A stretch of 64,000 nt of DNA from Liolophura sinensis. Taxonomy: Eukaryota; Mollusca; Polyplacophora; Chitonida; Chitonidae. Each line of letters starts with the position of its first letter. The first letter of the stretch is position 1. A program made the translations under genes and the position numbers. Positions 33,568-45,074 of this stretch are shown one piece after another. The DNA lies in contig NC_088300.1 in assembly GCF_032854445.1 (NCBI RefSeq), positions 51,374,984-51,438,983 of the forward strand, given 5' to 3'. The notes below the pieces were generated by a model. The model worked only from the letters and a program-made list of their open reading frames with translations, was not told the DNA's origin and searched no databases.

Positions 33568-36366
33568 GGGGAGAGTGGGGTTAGTTTGTACATGGGGATA
33601 GTTCGGGCAACGTTTATGTTTGCCTAACAAGAGGTGTTACAATATCTCTGATTGGTGGGATAGTTTTCAAACCAACAACAGCGGTCACAGCAAGAGTTTT
33701 GCCAGGCCGTCGTGTTTCTCAGGTAAAAAAAGAATTTGTATGTAATTTTCTCATTCGTATTCTGTAGCGATAAGCAAGATGAGTTTTGAATGTTTAGCAA
33801 TGACGCGATATTATGTGAAAGTCTTACCTCTGGCACATGTTTCAGATGCCAAATTGCTTGCTTTGAGTGCGAACATTTTCCACACCAACGTTTTGTTCAG
33901 TTTCATCAGATGTGGGGACGTTTCGGACGCTTCCCTATATGCCCGAACCATCCCTTTTGCTAATATTTATCCGTTGTAGAATTTCCTATAAGACCACTTT
34001 CAAGATGCCCAGAATGTATAAGCGTAAAACACACAGAGTTGTTAACCCTGGAGAGATGGAAATAGCTCTGCAAGATGTGGTTGATGGCAAACTTTATTTA
34101 AGAAAATGGGCAGTGTTAAAAATCTACATTAAGAACTATGTGGATAACGCACGCAAAGGTTTTGCCTTCAAGGTTGGGGAATTTAACACCAGACAGGTTT
34201 TTCCTCCAGAAATGGAAAACCAACTAACAAAGTATCTACTGAAGTGTTCTGTGATGTACTATGGCTTAACACCAAAGGTACTGCGCAGATAAGCGTATGA
34301 ATACGCTAGACAGAATAACGTCAGAAATGAAACCTGGTCAGTAAACAAAATATACTGACCTGACTGGTTGTATTCATCGCAACAAACGTCTTAGTATCCG
34401 TAGCCCTGAAGCAACTAGCCACGTTTTAATAGGACAACACACTTGCTGAAGTCATTCAACGCTACAATATCAAGGAGTCAGTAATCTTTACATAAGACTG
34501 GGTGCACAACAGTTTATCGCGTCCCTAAAGTCATCGCCCATGAACGTGTTCACCAGGTGGGTCAAACGACATCTCGAGAACGAGAGGAGTTTGTGACAGT
34601 GGAAATTATTTGCCGAAATGGAAATGCCCCCACTCCCCACCCCCACCAGCAAGATGTCTCGAGCCCCTGTTGGCGCCCTCGGTCAAGTGCATACATCAGG
34701 GTGGATGACAAGCGATAATTTCTTACAAGTATTACAACATGTTGTACAACACACTAGTTACACTCGTGATAAGAAGATTCTTCTCATTTTGCACAACCAC
34801 GATTCCCACTTATCTGTTGATGGTCTCAGTTATGGCAAAGAAAATGGTATTGTCATCTTAACCTTGCCACCCATACCTCAAATAAGCTACAGCCGTTGGA
34901 TCGCTGTGTTTTTGGCCCATTCAAAAAATTTACAATCAAGCAGCAGACAGTCGGATGCTCAGCCATACGGGTCAGACTCTCTCCATTTATGACTTACCAC
35001 TTCTCGTCGCAACAGCGTGAGACAAATCTGCTACCCCAACATAAAGTAGGGATTCCGGTGCACAGGAATTTGTCCCTTTGACCGAGATGTGTTCAAGGAT
35101 AAAAATGTCCTTATGGTTTCTGTTTCGGACAGACCAAACCCCATGGAGAGAAGCAATCAGTGTGCCAGGTCAGTCAGGAGAGGCGTCAAATCCAGTAAAG
35201 TCGTCTGACATTGCCCCATTTCCAAAAGCACCGGAGAGAAAGGGTCAACCTCAGATAGGCCGAAATGCATGATAGCCACAGCTACCCCCTGAAAAGGCAG
35301 CTATTGGAGAAATGAAGGGCAGATCTGCAAAAATTAGGAAGCGCTCACTGCTCAAACGACAGGTACTAAAACTACTGAAAGTAGGAGCAGCAGCTCTGAC
35401 ACAGATGTAAGTAAACAGGATGATTCAGAAGCGTCCAACCAAGAGGAAACTTACCTTCTAAGTGATGTACCTTTGGACAAAGAACCCTTGGAAAATGATT
35501 TTGTTCTCCTTGAATTTCAAATAAAATCTTCATTTCTTTTAAAGATCACGTTCCTAAGAAAGAGGAGAATGATTTCAAAATTTCTTACCTCAGAAAATCG
35601 GCAAAAGTCGCAAATGCATTCATTTACCCACAAGATCTGGCGTGAGTCAATATTAGTGAGATAAGAGCAATGCTACCAAGACCTCTGGAAATGTCAAATA
35701 AACTGTGACGTCAAATAAACGACTGAGTGTATACATCAAAGCTTGCATGTTCATTTGATGGACTAATTGTTGGTTGAAATAGTTTTTGAAGTTATGCAAA
35801 ATCCCGCTGGCATTAATACGGACATTTGGGCACATACTCAAAATGTGCGGTTCATATACTTACAGCATTAATTCTTCGTTCGGAAAACCCGCCTTAGAAC
35901 TGTCCAGTGAAAATACGGGCACATGTAATCTACAAATATTCAACGTGAACTTCACAGAAAATGAGAAACAAACTCGCCGCAAAGGCTCAAATTGGAACTT
36001 ATAAGCCTTTTTTCAGGATTACTGTTTGTGTTTTAATTTGCAGAAGTCCGCATAGCTTCTGGTGACAAAGGCAATTTAGCCCCCAGTGTCCACGTGACAT
36101 GCAATTACATGTTGTCCAGCGGTACCCTTCAGTCTTTCCGGAGTATCACTACAATTGGGCAGGCTTTCGGGCAGTTAGACCCCAGGATATTTACTAGCTT
36201 ATGGCTGCAACTCTTAAAAGCTGGAATGTGGTTCTTGTTTTGTAAACAACTGACAACGCCACCTTTAATGTGACGCATCCATTAAATCTTTACCATCCAG
36301 AGTTTGGGTATATGGAGGACATTAGTGAAAAGTGTCCGAACTATCCTCGGTCTCAACTATGCACTG
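33568..36366 (+). mobile_element. Decayed pogo/Tigger-like DNA transposon, about 2.8 kb
   Basis: The left end GGGGAGAGTGGGGTTAGTTT followed by GGGGATAGTTCGG is matched in reverse at the right end (36335-36360: CCGAACTATCCTCGG, then CTCAACTAT). About 20 of 28 aligned bases agree, so the terminal inverted repeats are worn. The same minisatellite lies on both sides, which fixes the borders well. TA lies next to both ends, as expected for Tc1/mariner-group insertion. The interior holds a broken transposase gene (34004-35707). Confidence 0.8.
34004..35707 (+). pseudogene. Pogo/Tigger-like transposase, inactivated
   Basis: The frame starts MPRMYKRKTHRV and carries a psq-type N-terminus with FKVGEFNTRQVFPPEMENQL before the first stop (about 34290). 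Further homology is scattered over shifted frames: TGCTTVYRVPKVIAHERVHQ with VGQTTSRER near 34500-34600, SGWMTSDNFLQVLQHVV and LLILHNHDSHLSVDGLSYGK (34700-34850), GPFKKF (34915), ICPFDRDVFKDKNVL and DRPNP (35065-35140) and a C-terminal FKISYLRKSAKVANAFIYPQ (35570-35640). In this superfamily the segment before TG carries the first catalytic Asp (DETG), here HKTG, and the second sits in LILDNH, here LILHNH. Both are lost, and there are several stops and frameshifts. The gene is dead. Confidence 0.88.
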
Positions 36367-36460
36367 TAACATCGTTAACTTGATATGCACAGGAGCATCG
36401 TTCACACGTCCCACGGTATTGCTAATTTGTTCAGCAGCACCATTCACATACGTACATGCC
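36367..36460. repeat. Degenerate ~22-bp minisatellite, right part
   Basis: CATCGTTAACTTGATATGCA, CAGGAGCATCGTTCACACG and TTCAGCAGCACCATTCACAT continue the array seen at 33418-33567, proving that the pogo element landed inside it. Confidence 0.7.
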
Positions 36461-36469
36461 TACAAACAT

Positions 36470-38400
36470 GTTATTTAAAAACGACACATTCTTTGTTGCT
36501 TGCCTTCATACACTTTGTAATAAAATCACAATCATTTTTATATGACAACCTCACGAACATGTAGTGTACGTGACATGAGCCCAACCCATGTCATTTACAT
36601 GCGGACTCGTTATAGTTCATACACAACAGGGATAACCCACTTCAGGAATCGATGCGCTCCTGACTTTCGAAAACCACATTAATAAAATTGTATGAAAATT
36701 AACGACAAAAACTTCTAGCAAATGAGTGATCAGTAAATTTCAGTGTATCATTATGGCAACAGGGAATGTGTTAATTTATCTAACTTATGTGTCAATTTAT
36801 GTAACCGTTGCACCTTTGTGTGTATAAAATTTGTGCAGAGTAACTGTTCTACGACATGCAGTATGCGTTGCACTACACACGCGGGAATTTTTTCTCATTG
36901 CTTACTGTTATGTAAATCGAGATGATTGGCGCATGTCTTCAAAAATGTTACATGAACATACAATTATGTGTTTGATTCAAAGGCTATATGATGCCATAAA
37001 CCGACAATACAGATCAATTATTCTATTCCCACGTGAAGTAATTATGTATAGTGAAATTTGCTCGTTACGAATTTGCCAGCATTTCTTGCTATATATTTAC
37101 AGTCTGATAATGCAATGCCAGCAATTGATCTTGTTTGTCACGTTTGTGATTTGAGCTTGTCTGGGATTGCAAGCAGAATTATGTCATTCATAAAGTATAG
37201 TTTTCTTTACATTTAGGGAAGAATTCTACATAATAGATATATAAGAGAGATATCGACAATAAGAGACGTACTGGTACTAAGAATAGATTATTCACAGGAC
37301 CTGATATATTTGAGCAATTTTTGGTGTAAGGAAGTCCTAGACAGTACGTAGTCAAGTTGAGCTGTAATAAAAAAAAAACAATTTTCGATTTCTATCTATA
37401 AATGGCTTAGATGAAAGCAGAGGGCTCAACGGAGCCTCCTGTTACACACAAAGAACAGCGGCTTAGAGAGAATTACTCCTTAAGAACTGAACATATATTT
37501 ATTGGCCTACATACATGTATGCGTAAAATGAGTGAAGAGAGAAAAAAGTAAACCTATTTACGTGTAAGTAACATTTAAAAGACAGTCTTATTCTGTGAAA
37601 CGAAATGATTTGACAGTTATTTGTCATTAGTAAAACACGAGGCAAAAACTAATTTTAAGATTTTTCAACCGACGCGTTCCACGAAACTGTGCCGATTTGA
37701 GTCAATTTATTCGGTGGAATTGGACCTAATCTTTGTTTTTGTCAGAAAGTTAATAAGCCGGAGAACATATGTGGAAAAAGTTTGCAATCGGATAGCCGCA
37801 AGTTACTCAAAAATAATTGGCCAGTCTCGGGAAGAATATTTACTAAAAACGTCTAAATATTTCCGAAGAAAAACGAATGTGTCCCTAGGCTGTAGAATTT
37901 CCGTAGCCTCGGCACGAGTTTTGCCGGGGTTATGTATTCTGATCAGAGGTCCACTTCTCCTGTTTTAACGTGTGTTTTCGTGGACTTAGGCACATGGGGT
38001 AATTGAAGATGATCCCCTGGGAGGAGCAGCCTTCGATTTTGACACCTGTTGTGGTTAATTGCTGACGGCCCCAATCAGGATGGCTGGCGATCAGCGCGTG
38101 GGGCGTACCGTAGAGACAGCCCCTCGGCGTGCCTGGCCCTCGGATACTGCCGACGTGTGAAGCTTCAGGCCGATATATCCTTTCTCCTAGCCATTCCCTC
38201 AGAGATGTCATTTCACCACGTCACCTTATTACTGCATTCTTGCGTGCAAACAAGACATTATGCGACATTCCTAGAATATATTTGCATATCGGACATCGGT
38301 CCTTGGAAGATATATATATGGCGTGACGTCAATAGAGACTGAGTAGATGACCCAGCGTTTAGGTCGCTGTCCGTCTCATTCTGCGGTCTCCAAGGAACAT
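36470..38400. other. No supported gene; unassigned open frames
   Basis: Frames at 36831-37154 (+), 37621-37968 (+) and an overlapping pair at 37930-38342 (both strands, in a GC-richer patch at about 38050-38200) have no domain I recognise and no paired splice sites. The GC-rich patch might be an exon or promoter, but nothing decides it. Confidence 0.35.
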
Positions 38401-38416
38401 TGCTACACCGTCATTT

Positions 38417-38418
<2 letters not shown>

Positions 38419-38475
<57 letters not shown>
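38419..38475. repeat. (AT)n microsatellite, about 57 bp
   Basis: Uninterrupted TA dinucleotides. Confidence 0.98.
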
Positions 38476-38477
<2 letters not shown>

Positions 38478-38798
38478 CTAATATATGATAACGTACAGCC
38501 CCTTCGATGACATTTATCGTGGTTAACAGTAAATTAATGTACGATACGTCACTGTGATAGCTGTTTAGTATGTGGTCTAATTAGGGCCACAGAGTGCTGG
38601 AATAGCTCTTTTATACCCAGGCAACAGAATATCTGCTATCAGATTATAGCTACGTGGACAGGAAACGGGAGCTTTGGTTCAACTAAACTATTCCAAGATC
38701 GTTATTATTCATATATTCTGAAAATCCATCTCCTTGTTTTGCGGATCTTGTTGGAATCAGTTTTCTTTTCCCGCTTGAAAATCTGATTTGTTTAAGCT

Positions 38799-39157
38799 GG
38801 ATTTAAAACATGTCTGTCTGTTTTGACATCAAAAAACATTTGTTTCCACCGTGTTCTCGCCTCGATATGGCTGAAATACTACCATGGTGGATTTAAAACA
38901 TGTCTGTCTGTTTTGACATCAAAAAACATATGTTTCCACCGTGTTCTCGCCTCGATATGGCTGAAATACTACCATGGTGGATTTAAAACATGTCTGTCTG
39001 TTTTGACATCAAAAACATTTGTTTCCACTGTGTTCTCGCCTCGATATGGCTGAAATACTACCATGGTGGATTTAAAACATGTCTGTCTGTTTTGACATCA
39101 AAAACATTTGTTTCCACCGTGTTCTCGCCTCGATATGGCTGAAATACTACCATGGTG
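38799..39157. repeat. 90-bp tandem repeat, 4 nearly identical units
   Basis: Units start at 38799, 38889, 38979 and 39068 with GGATTTAAAACATGTCTGTC and end ATACTACCATGGT. They differ by only a few bases, including one-base differences in the A run of CATCAAAAAACAT. Since 90 is a multiple of 3, a frame stays open through the first three units (38823-39053); the change in unit length shows that it is not under coding selection. Confidence 0.97.
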
Positions 39158-39159
39158 AC

Positions 39160-40760
39160 GTAAAGCCATAATCACTCATTTATTCTTCCTCGTAAAATCA
39201 CGTGCCAATGGCAGCTATTTATGCTGAGGACGTCGGTAAGGCCAATCTCGTTTCTTCTCTTTGAAAAAACATGCTTTATTGTCCTGGTGAAGACGACGTA
39301 ATGTGAAATGAATATTTATATTGTTTGTTTCCAGAGGAAAGTATCGAGAGAAACTCATCGAAAGAGTTTTCCGAAACCAACACCTTAAAGTCTACTACAA
39401 ATATGTGAGGGGTAAAAAATGAAAACCTAAAACTGCCTGACAATCTCACTGCCAGTGAAAATTTTTTGCCTCCCGATGGTCTTTTGCAATTCTGACAACA
39501 CTCTTGGCTCTCATGGGAATATACTTGGATAAAAGAACCCGTAAATTAGACAATATTGGCGGATCCGGTGTTAACGTCATTTTATTTTCAATTCTCGCGG
39601 TTTTGTCTCTGGGAGACAACTTTTGTTATCCCGATGGGTTTGAAACGAACATCAGCAATCGACCCCGGAAAATCGTACCAGGAATAAAAAAAAATGGTTC
39701 CAAATAGCGAATGCGGACTTGAAGTATTTTTTCTTAAAGTGAAATAGACGTTCAACAGAAAGAGTTTGTTAGCAACATCACACAGAATGTGGTATTTCCA
39801 ACGTTTGACAGGAACATTAGCGTTTAACCTGATGTTCTGACTTTTGAACGCAACCATAATTGTCTTGAGAATAAATTATTACCATTCGGAGAAAGTCAGC
39901 ATGGAAACGCAGTAATCCTCCTCACTTGGGCAAACAGACACGCTATGAAATGTCCAATACAAATTAGTGAGTTTTGACAAAACCAGAAGATTCTTGTGTA
40001 AATTGACTTTCTCCCTGGTTTACCAACTCCGTCCTTTCTGGGGTCGACAAACAATCGGTAAGATTCGTGTCTACGGCCAGGAAGGCTATCATTAAAACCC
40101 TAACTGATTAATAACACGGAAACATCGCTGATGACTCCACATTTCCGATATTTTATTTCTCATTGTATAATTTGATTGGGTAAGCGTGTAAGACATTATA
40201 TCGTCTTGCTTGATTGGATTCTGATACCCACTTATAAGGACATACGTGCTTTGGGATGAACAACGATACATCAGCTGTCCATACATTTATGGTATTCTTA
40301 CTGTATAAAATAACTGAATTGATATGTTTATTCCGTAGCCCATCCAAGAATATTTTGCATAATATACGACGGTAGTCAGATTCAGGGACCAGTTTCACAA
40401 GGATGTTGTACATGTACGATAATTCCACATATAGGACAATAGTACAATAAAAAGATGTCGTACGCCGCTTTGTGAAACCGGGCCCTGGGTCCTAGTGAGG
40501 AGAATGATAACGATTGGGGAGTAAGTTAAGCACCGTACATCGTGACCAAAGGGCGTGGTCCATTCTGTCGTAGCTGATTTTAACAAGCCGCCCCAGTTAA
40601 GGACCTACAGACTGAAAGGACAAGCAAACAGGAAATTTAAGTCTGCGTTTGGGATAGGCTATCGAAACCCTGTGTCTGAAAACATTATATTTTCTACACT
40701 TTAAATAGTGATAAGGGGTTGATATATGTTCCATATGGATAAGGTATACTTCTTTAACAT
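39160..40760. other. Non-coding, no recognisable feature
   Basis: Only a possible worn SINE-A scrap at about 40345-40378 (CCAAGAATATTTTGCATAAT, ACGACGGTAGTCAG, minus). Other frames have no domain. Confidence 0.4.
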
Positions 40761-40767
40761 TCGCACA

Positions 40768-40802
<35 letters not shown>

Positions 40803-40844
40803 GTTTTTACGCCGAACTCAAGAATATTTCACTTATACGACCAG
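40768..40844 (-). mobile_element. SINE-A 3' end with (GATT)n tail
   Basis: A clean (GATT)n run is followed by GGTGTTTTTACGCCGAACTC and AAGAATATTTCACTTATACG, then the copy stops: a strongly 5'-truncated insertion. Confidence 0.9.
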
Positions 40845-40915
40845 AATTCTGTGTATTCTGTATATATTATATCTACTCACAGGTATAATGAATCTGCGCG
40901 TTTAGAATCGGATTT

Positions 40916-41203
40916 GTGAGTGAGTGAGTGCTTGGGGTTTAACGTCGTACTTAACAATTTTTCAGTCATATGACGGCGAAAGAATCCGTAGAGTGCATGT
41001 AATGTGCCTCCTTGTTGCAGTGCTGTTTCACTGAGACGACTTACCGAAGGGAAGTGAGCCGCCTCGCCCGAGCCAATAAACTGATACGGTTCGACCAGTC
41101 GTGGCATTATCGCCTTCATGCTGAACGCCGAAAGCGAGGAAGCTACAGCTTCCTCTTTTAAGGTCTTAGGTGTGGCTCGACCAAGGATTGACCCTGGATC
41201 TAC
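40916..41203 (-). mobile_element. SINE-B copy, head truncated
   Basis: On the plus strand (GTGA)n, GTGCTTGGGGTTTAACGTCG, CAGTGCTGTTTCACTGAGAC, GAAGCTACAGCTTCCTCTTT and GACCAAGGATTGACCCTGGA run as the reverse complement of the 33-kb copy. The box A end is missing. Confidence 0.92.
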
Positions 41204-41401
41204 CGCGAGTCGGATCGGGAGTAGATAAACTGTTTTAGTTTATTACTATTTTCATTGCAATTCTTTTACGTCAAAGCTAGTTAAACATTAATTTGTCAAT
41301 TTTAAATAGCTAGCATTCCTTTGTTTTTTGATGCCAGATTTCAGATCTAACGAAGCATCGTTATCTGTCAAATTGCCGTGGTATTTACTGAAATATTCTT
41401 T

Positions 41402-41534
41402 GGTCACAAATGTGGCTTTGTTGTCATAATGTCGTAATCTTGTCATAATGTCACAATGTGGTCACAAGTGTGACATTGTTGTCATAATGTCGTATTCTTG
41501 TTATAATGTGACAATGTGGCCTCAAAGGTGACAC
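41402..41534. repeat. 58-bp tandem duplication (2.3 units)
   Basis: TTGTTGTCATAATGTCGTA at 41418 recurs at 41476, each followed by TCTTGT.ATAATGT and a (T/C)ACAATGTGG block. Both units are themselves built of GTCATAATGT-like pieces. Confidence 0.85.
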
Positions 41535-41811
41535 AAATTGATCATGGCTTTAGATAAACTGATGTTGTCCGTTGTTGGCCCATATGGCCAAGCATTTGAA
41601 CACATATTTGTTAAAGTGTCATCTTGGTTTCAATCTTCACGACTTTGAAGAAGTAATACAATTTTCTTAATGGTGTCCCCTGTTAGTTGCCGGCTTGTTA
41701 GAACCTCGCACCCCATGATACCAGAAGTGTCAAAGATGGCCGTCTAACTTCATCATATAGGTCAGCTGACTTACTGATAACGTGGACCTTCGCCGCACTT
41801 AAAACATTGTC

Positions 41812-41945
41812 ACTGTGGCCTATCGACCTGTGACAAAGAGGTCAAGGGCTCGAATCCACCTCCTGCTGATTCAGCTGGAGTCTAGTCATTGCAACTTGTC
41901 ATGTTCCAAACGATAGACGATGCTGTCGTATAATTTTAAAAAATA
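41812..41945 (+). mobile_element. SINE-D-like fragment
   Basis: GGTCAAGGGCTCGAATCC resembles a box B; downstream CTGATTCAGCTGGAGTCTAG recurs in worn form at 55970-56035 (GGTTCAGCTGAAGATTAG) after a shared TGTGACAAAG. The end ATGCTGTCGTATAATTTTAA recalls SINE-A. Confidence 0.45.
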
Positions 41946-42158
41946 TATTTACAAGCAGAATGACTGATTCATTGATTATTTACCCCTCTTAATAGTCATT
42001 CAGATCTTAGGTGCTTCATTGAACAAGTAAAACAGGAAAAAGAAACAAATATTTTTTGTTTCACTAAACTGTTCACACTTCGTCTATTGCTTAGTGGGGC
42101 CGGTATCTGTGTTTATCTTATCACACGAGTAACATTTCAAACCCATCTTAGAAGTGAT

Positions 42159-42520
42159 TCAGAGTTTTTTCCATCCTCGTTGAGAAGCTGATATTCCTGA
42201 GCCTGTGTGTTGATCCCGACACCCCCGATCTTGATATTTCCCTGGCAATTTCTCCTCGGCGGACATCGTTGCCTCGTCCGGTCTGTATTTCAGCCGGTCA
42301 GTGGACAGTTCTAGACGAGCCTGTTGACTCGGGACCCATGTCATTATCACGATGAATGTTACAATGCCACAATTTCTGAGCCCTATATCCTTAATCACTT
42401 TCTCCAAGGTGATCGTTTGGCTGTGATTGATCTTGGCGTTAGGACCCAGTAAATCCGCCTTCTTGGGCCCTCTGGTCGCTTTAAGTGGATGGGGAAAGAA
42501 AACAAATGCTCTCGTAACGT
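42159..42520 (-). other. GC-richer open region, possible exon, unassigned
   Basis: The minus strand is open for about 120 codons from 42520 to 42159. The frame includes LGPNAKINHSQTITLEKVIK and then a hydrophobic run GIVTFIVIMTWVPSQQARL. A polypyrimidine tract ending TTAAAG at about 42476 could be a splice acceptor. The last 100 bases are open in all three minus frames, so the reading is ambiguous. I recognise no family. A related stretch exists at 25.68-25.78 kb (minus, GIVTFLSILTW). Confidence 0.25.
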
Positions 42521-42799
42521 CACTTTAGTGTGGCCAATTCACTCGCCCTCGGACATTTTCCGACTTGTTTCTTGTCGGTTTAACCCCTGTGTGGCCAACG
42601 ATTTCCTCTACACTTGACCTCTACTGCTTTCATTCTGAAGACGCCGTTAAATTCTTTCCCGAACTGTGGAAATATATGCCTCCACCGGGATTTCCTTATC
42701 TCGATGCTTTCTTTGTCGGCCCTAAGAACACGCCGTATCTGTTCTCGTTTTATTGAAAACCACTTCAGCATGACCATTCCAGCACGTGATACAACTACA

Positions 42800-44480
42800 C
42801 ATTGTTAACAAGTGAGAACTCTTTAAATTAGAGCATGTCAATAACTTCGACATGGTAAAGGATTTACTTGACGAAATTGTTTGCAATTGTAAAACATCTA
42901 AGCTATAAGTTATAGACAAACATGTCAACCTAAAAACGTAACTTCTGTTTTCAGATTGTGAAGCTTTATATATAATATTTGACAGTTTAACACCCTTTGA
43001 TGTGAATAAACTCTGTGACAAAGGAAGTACACAAAGTATTCATCTGAACCTCGTGACATAAGATTACGTCATCGATAAAGCTGTTTAAAAAAGTATACTG
43101 TCATTTTTGCAACAAATTACCATATTTATAGCTCTCACAAGACATGATTTACAGCTGTTTTCTGCGGCCGCTTTTGTTAACATACATTTGCCACGGGCAA
43201 TAAAACGTCCTTGCTAAATAAAATCCACGTGATTTGTTCTAAATTAGACAGAATAAAACACTGAAAAAGAGACATATCTAGAAACACACCCACCTCCTGT
43301 GATATACACGGTTAGACAGTAATACTTCAGTGATTTGGCCACAAATGTTTTCCTGTGGGTCTACCGCACAGTCATTTGACACAATAAATGTGTAAGGTAA
43401 GTGTTTCGGGCAATTTTGTATACCATTTCTATAGATACTGAAAGTTTGCTTCTTATCAGCCGTTACTTGAAACACAAATTATTAATAAAAACATTCCAAC
43501 GGTAATTACTGTGTGATTTTATAAGCTCTGTCGCTTTACTTTCTAGGTTCCAATTTAACTTTTATCTTTGGAGTTTTGGGTAGGAAGGAAATCAGTGAGT
43601 AGGCTGCGGGACTCCAAACCCACATGGCAAGGGTTCAACCTCGACCTTGAACTTTCATTGAAACTGTTCATATATTCGAGCACTTCCATTTCCTCGACCG
43701 TTAATACTGACTACCATGGAAAACTCCCTGAGCATTTTTGCTAAACCCAAAAGTGCATGTTGTGTATTACTTAAAACATAAAAACATTACATAAAAAAAT
43801 TAAATTTATCATATCAAGATTTCAATGATTCTCTGAGCTCAATGGCCGTTGAAGAGATGAAATAATTATTTGATTTCCAATCCTCAGCTCTCAACCAATT
43901 TATCAGCATTGTGTGAATATGGGTTATTCAAACAACAGGATGGGTTCTTGATTGATTTCTAGAAAACATGCCTAGCATTGGCCTGACAGAAATACTGATG
44001 AGTAAAGTGAAGGAGGATAGCAGCTACACGAGGTAAGGGTTTCAACAAACTCAGAAAAAAACATAAAACCCTTAGCCTACGCAATGGAAAACAAGTTACG
44101 AATCACATTTCTTCGGCGACTACAATAACCTTTGATATTAGCCTACGGCATACGTCACAAGGTGCATCCTGCCAGGACTTGTTGGCACCGTCGTACTATA
44201 ACCTACCAACCAACGAATCGATGAGCTTGGCCATCACCAATGATAATAATAATCGTCCGTACCCACGCAGTTTACCATCCGGTGTAAATACATATAACAA
44301 CAAGCACCAATCACAATGCAGACTCTGGCTCACGTGGCTACTAGAAGTATATTTTAGTTCGTAAACATCTCAAATATCTAACATTTCTGTTCGAGACAGG
44401 ATATTTCAGGTTTTCAAATTCTAATAAATTTAGAGAGAAAACCCACGAAAACAAAGAAGCAATTTCCTACAGCCTTTGAT
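42800..44480. other. Non-coding, no recognisable feature
   Basis: No repeat family, tandem array or supported exon. Confidence 0.45.
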
Positions 44481-44481
44481 T

Positions 44482-44587
<106 letters not shown>

Positions 44588-44810
44588 GGAAGCTTGTCAA
44601 AGTTTCCAAACCGTTGTTATGCTTGTTACTCTATCGATGTTACATGGTACTGACAGTTGAATAAGTGCCTTGTACTCTACTCACAAAAACGTTTACCTCA
44701 AAGCAATGGCCGACATCTGGGCAGCTAATCATTTTACACTGGCCACGTCAACTTTTCAATGTTGTATTCTACTTAGCACAACTTTATTCATAAATGTACA
44801 CTAGGCTGCT

Positions 44811-45060
44811 TGGTGCCTTCGTGGCCGAGGTGGTTAGCGTGTCAGAGCGACGTAATGGCCCAAGAGGCTCTCAACTATGTGGTACCAACTCCGGTTCATG
44901 TTGGCTTCCTCACCGGCCGTACGCGGGAAGATCTTCCTACAATCTGCGGATGGCCGTGGCTTTCCGCCTAGGACTGTCCATAAAGCTGACCGCCGTCGTA
45001 TAAGTGAAATATTCTGCAGTACGGCGTGAAACACCAATCAAGTAAATAAATAAACAAATA
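44811..45060 (+). mobile_element. SINE-A copy, full length, plus orientation
   Basis: Head TGCCTTCGTGGCCGAGGTGG-TTAGCG, body CTCACCGGCCGTACGCGGGA, GCTGACCGCCGTCGTATAAG, 3' end TACGGCGTGAAACACCAATC and an AAAT tail. Flanks ACTAGGCTGCT (44800-44810) and ACTAGACTGCT (45061-45071) form a target duplication with one mismatch. Confidence 0.93.
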
Positions 45061-45074
45061 ACTAGACTGCTGAC

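Noticed and set aside
32913-36460. CRISPR-like array because of regularly spaced CATCGTT repeats
   Set aside because: Repeats are degenerate, contiguous and without unique spacers; the genome is eukaryotic. It is a worn minisatellite.
37930-38342. Overlapping open frames on both strands in a GC-rich patch
   Set aside because: No domain or splice pair on either strand; the openness can be explained by base composition.
38823-39053. 76-codon repetitive frame (FHRVLASIWLKYYHGGFKTC)
   Set aside because: Direct translation of the 90-bp tandem array; the fourth unit changes phase, so there is no reading-frame selection.
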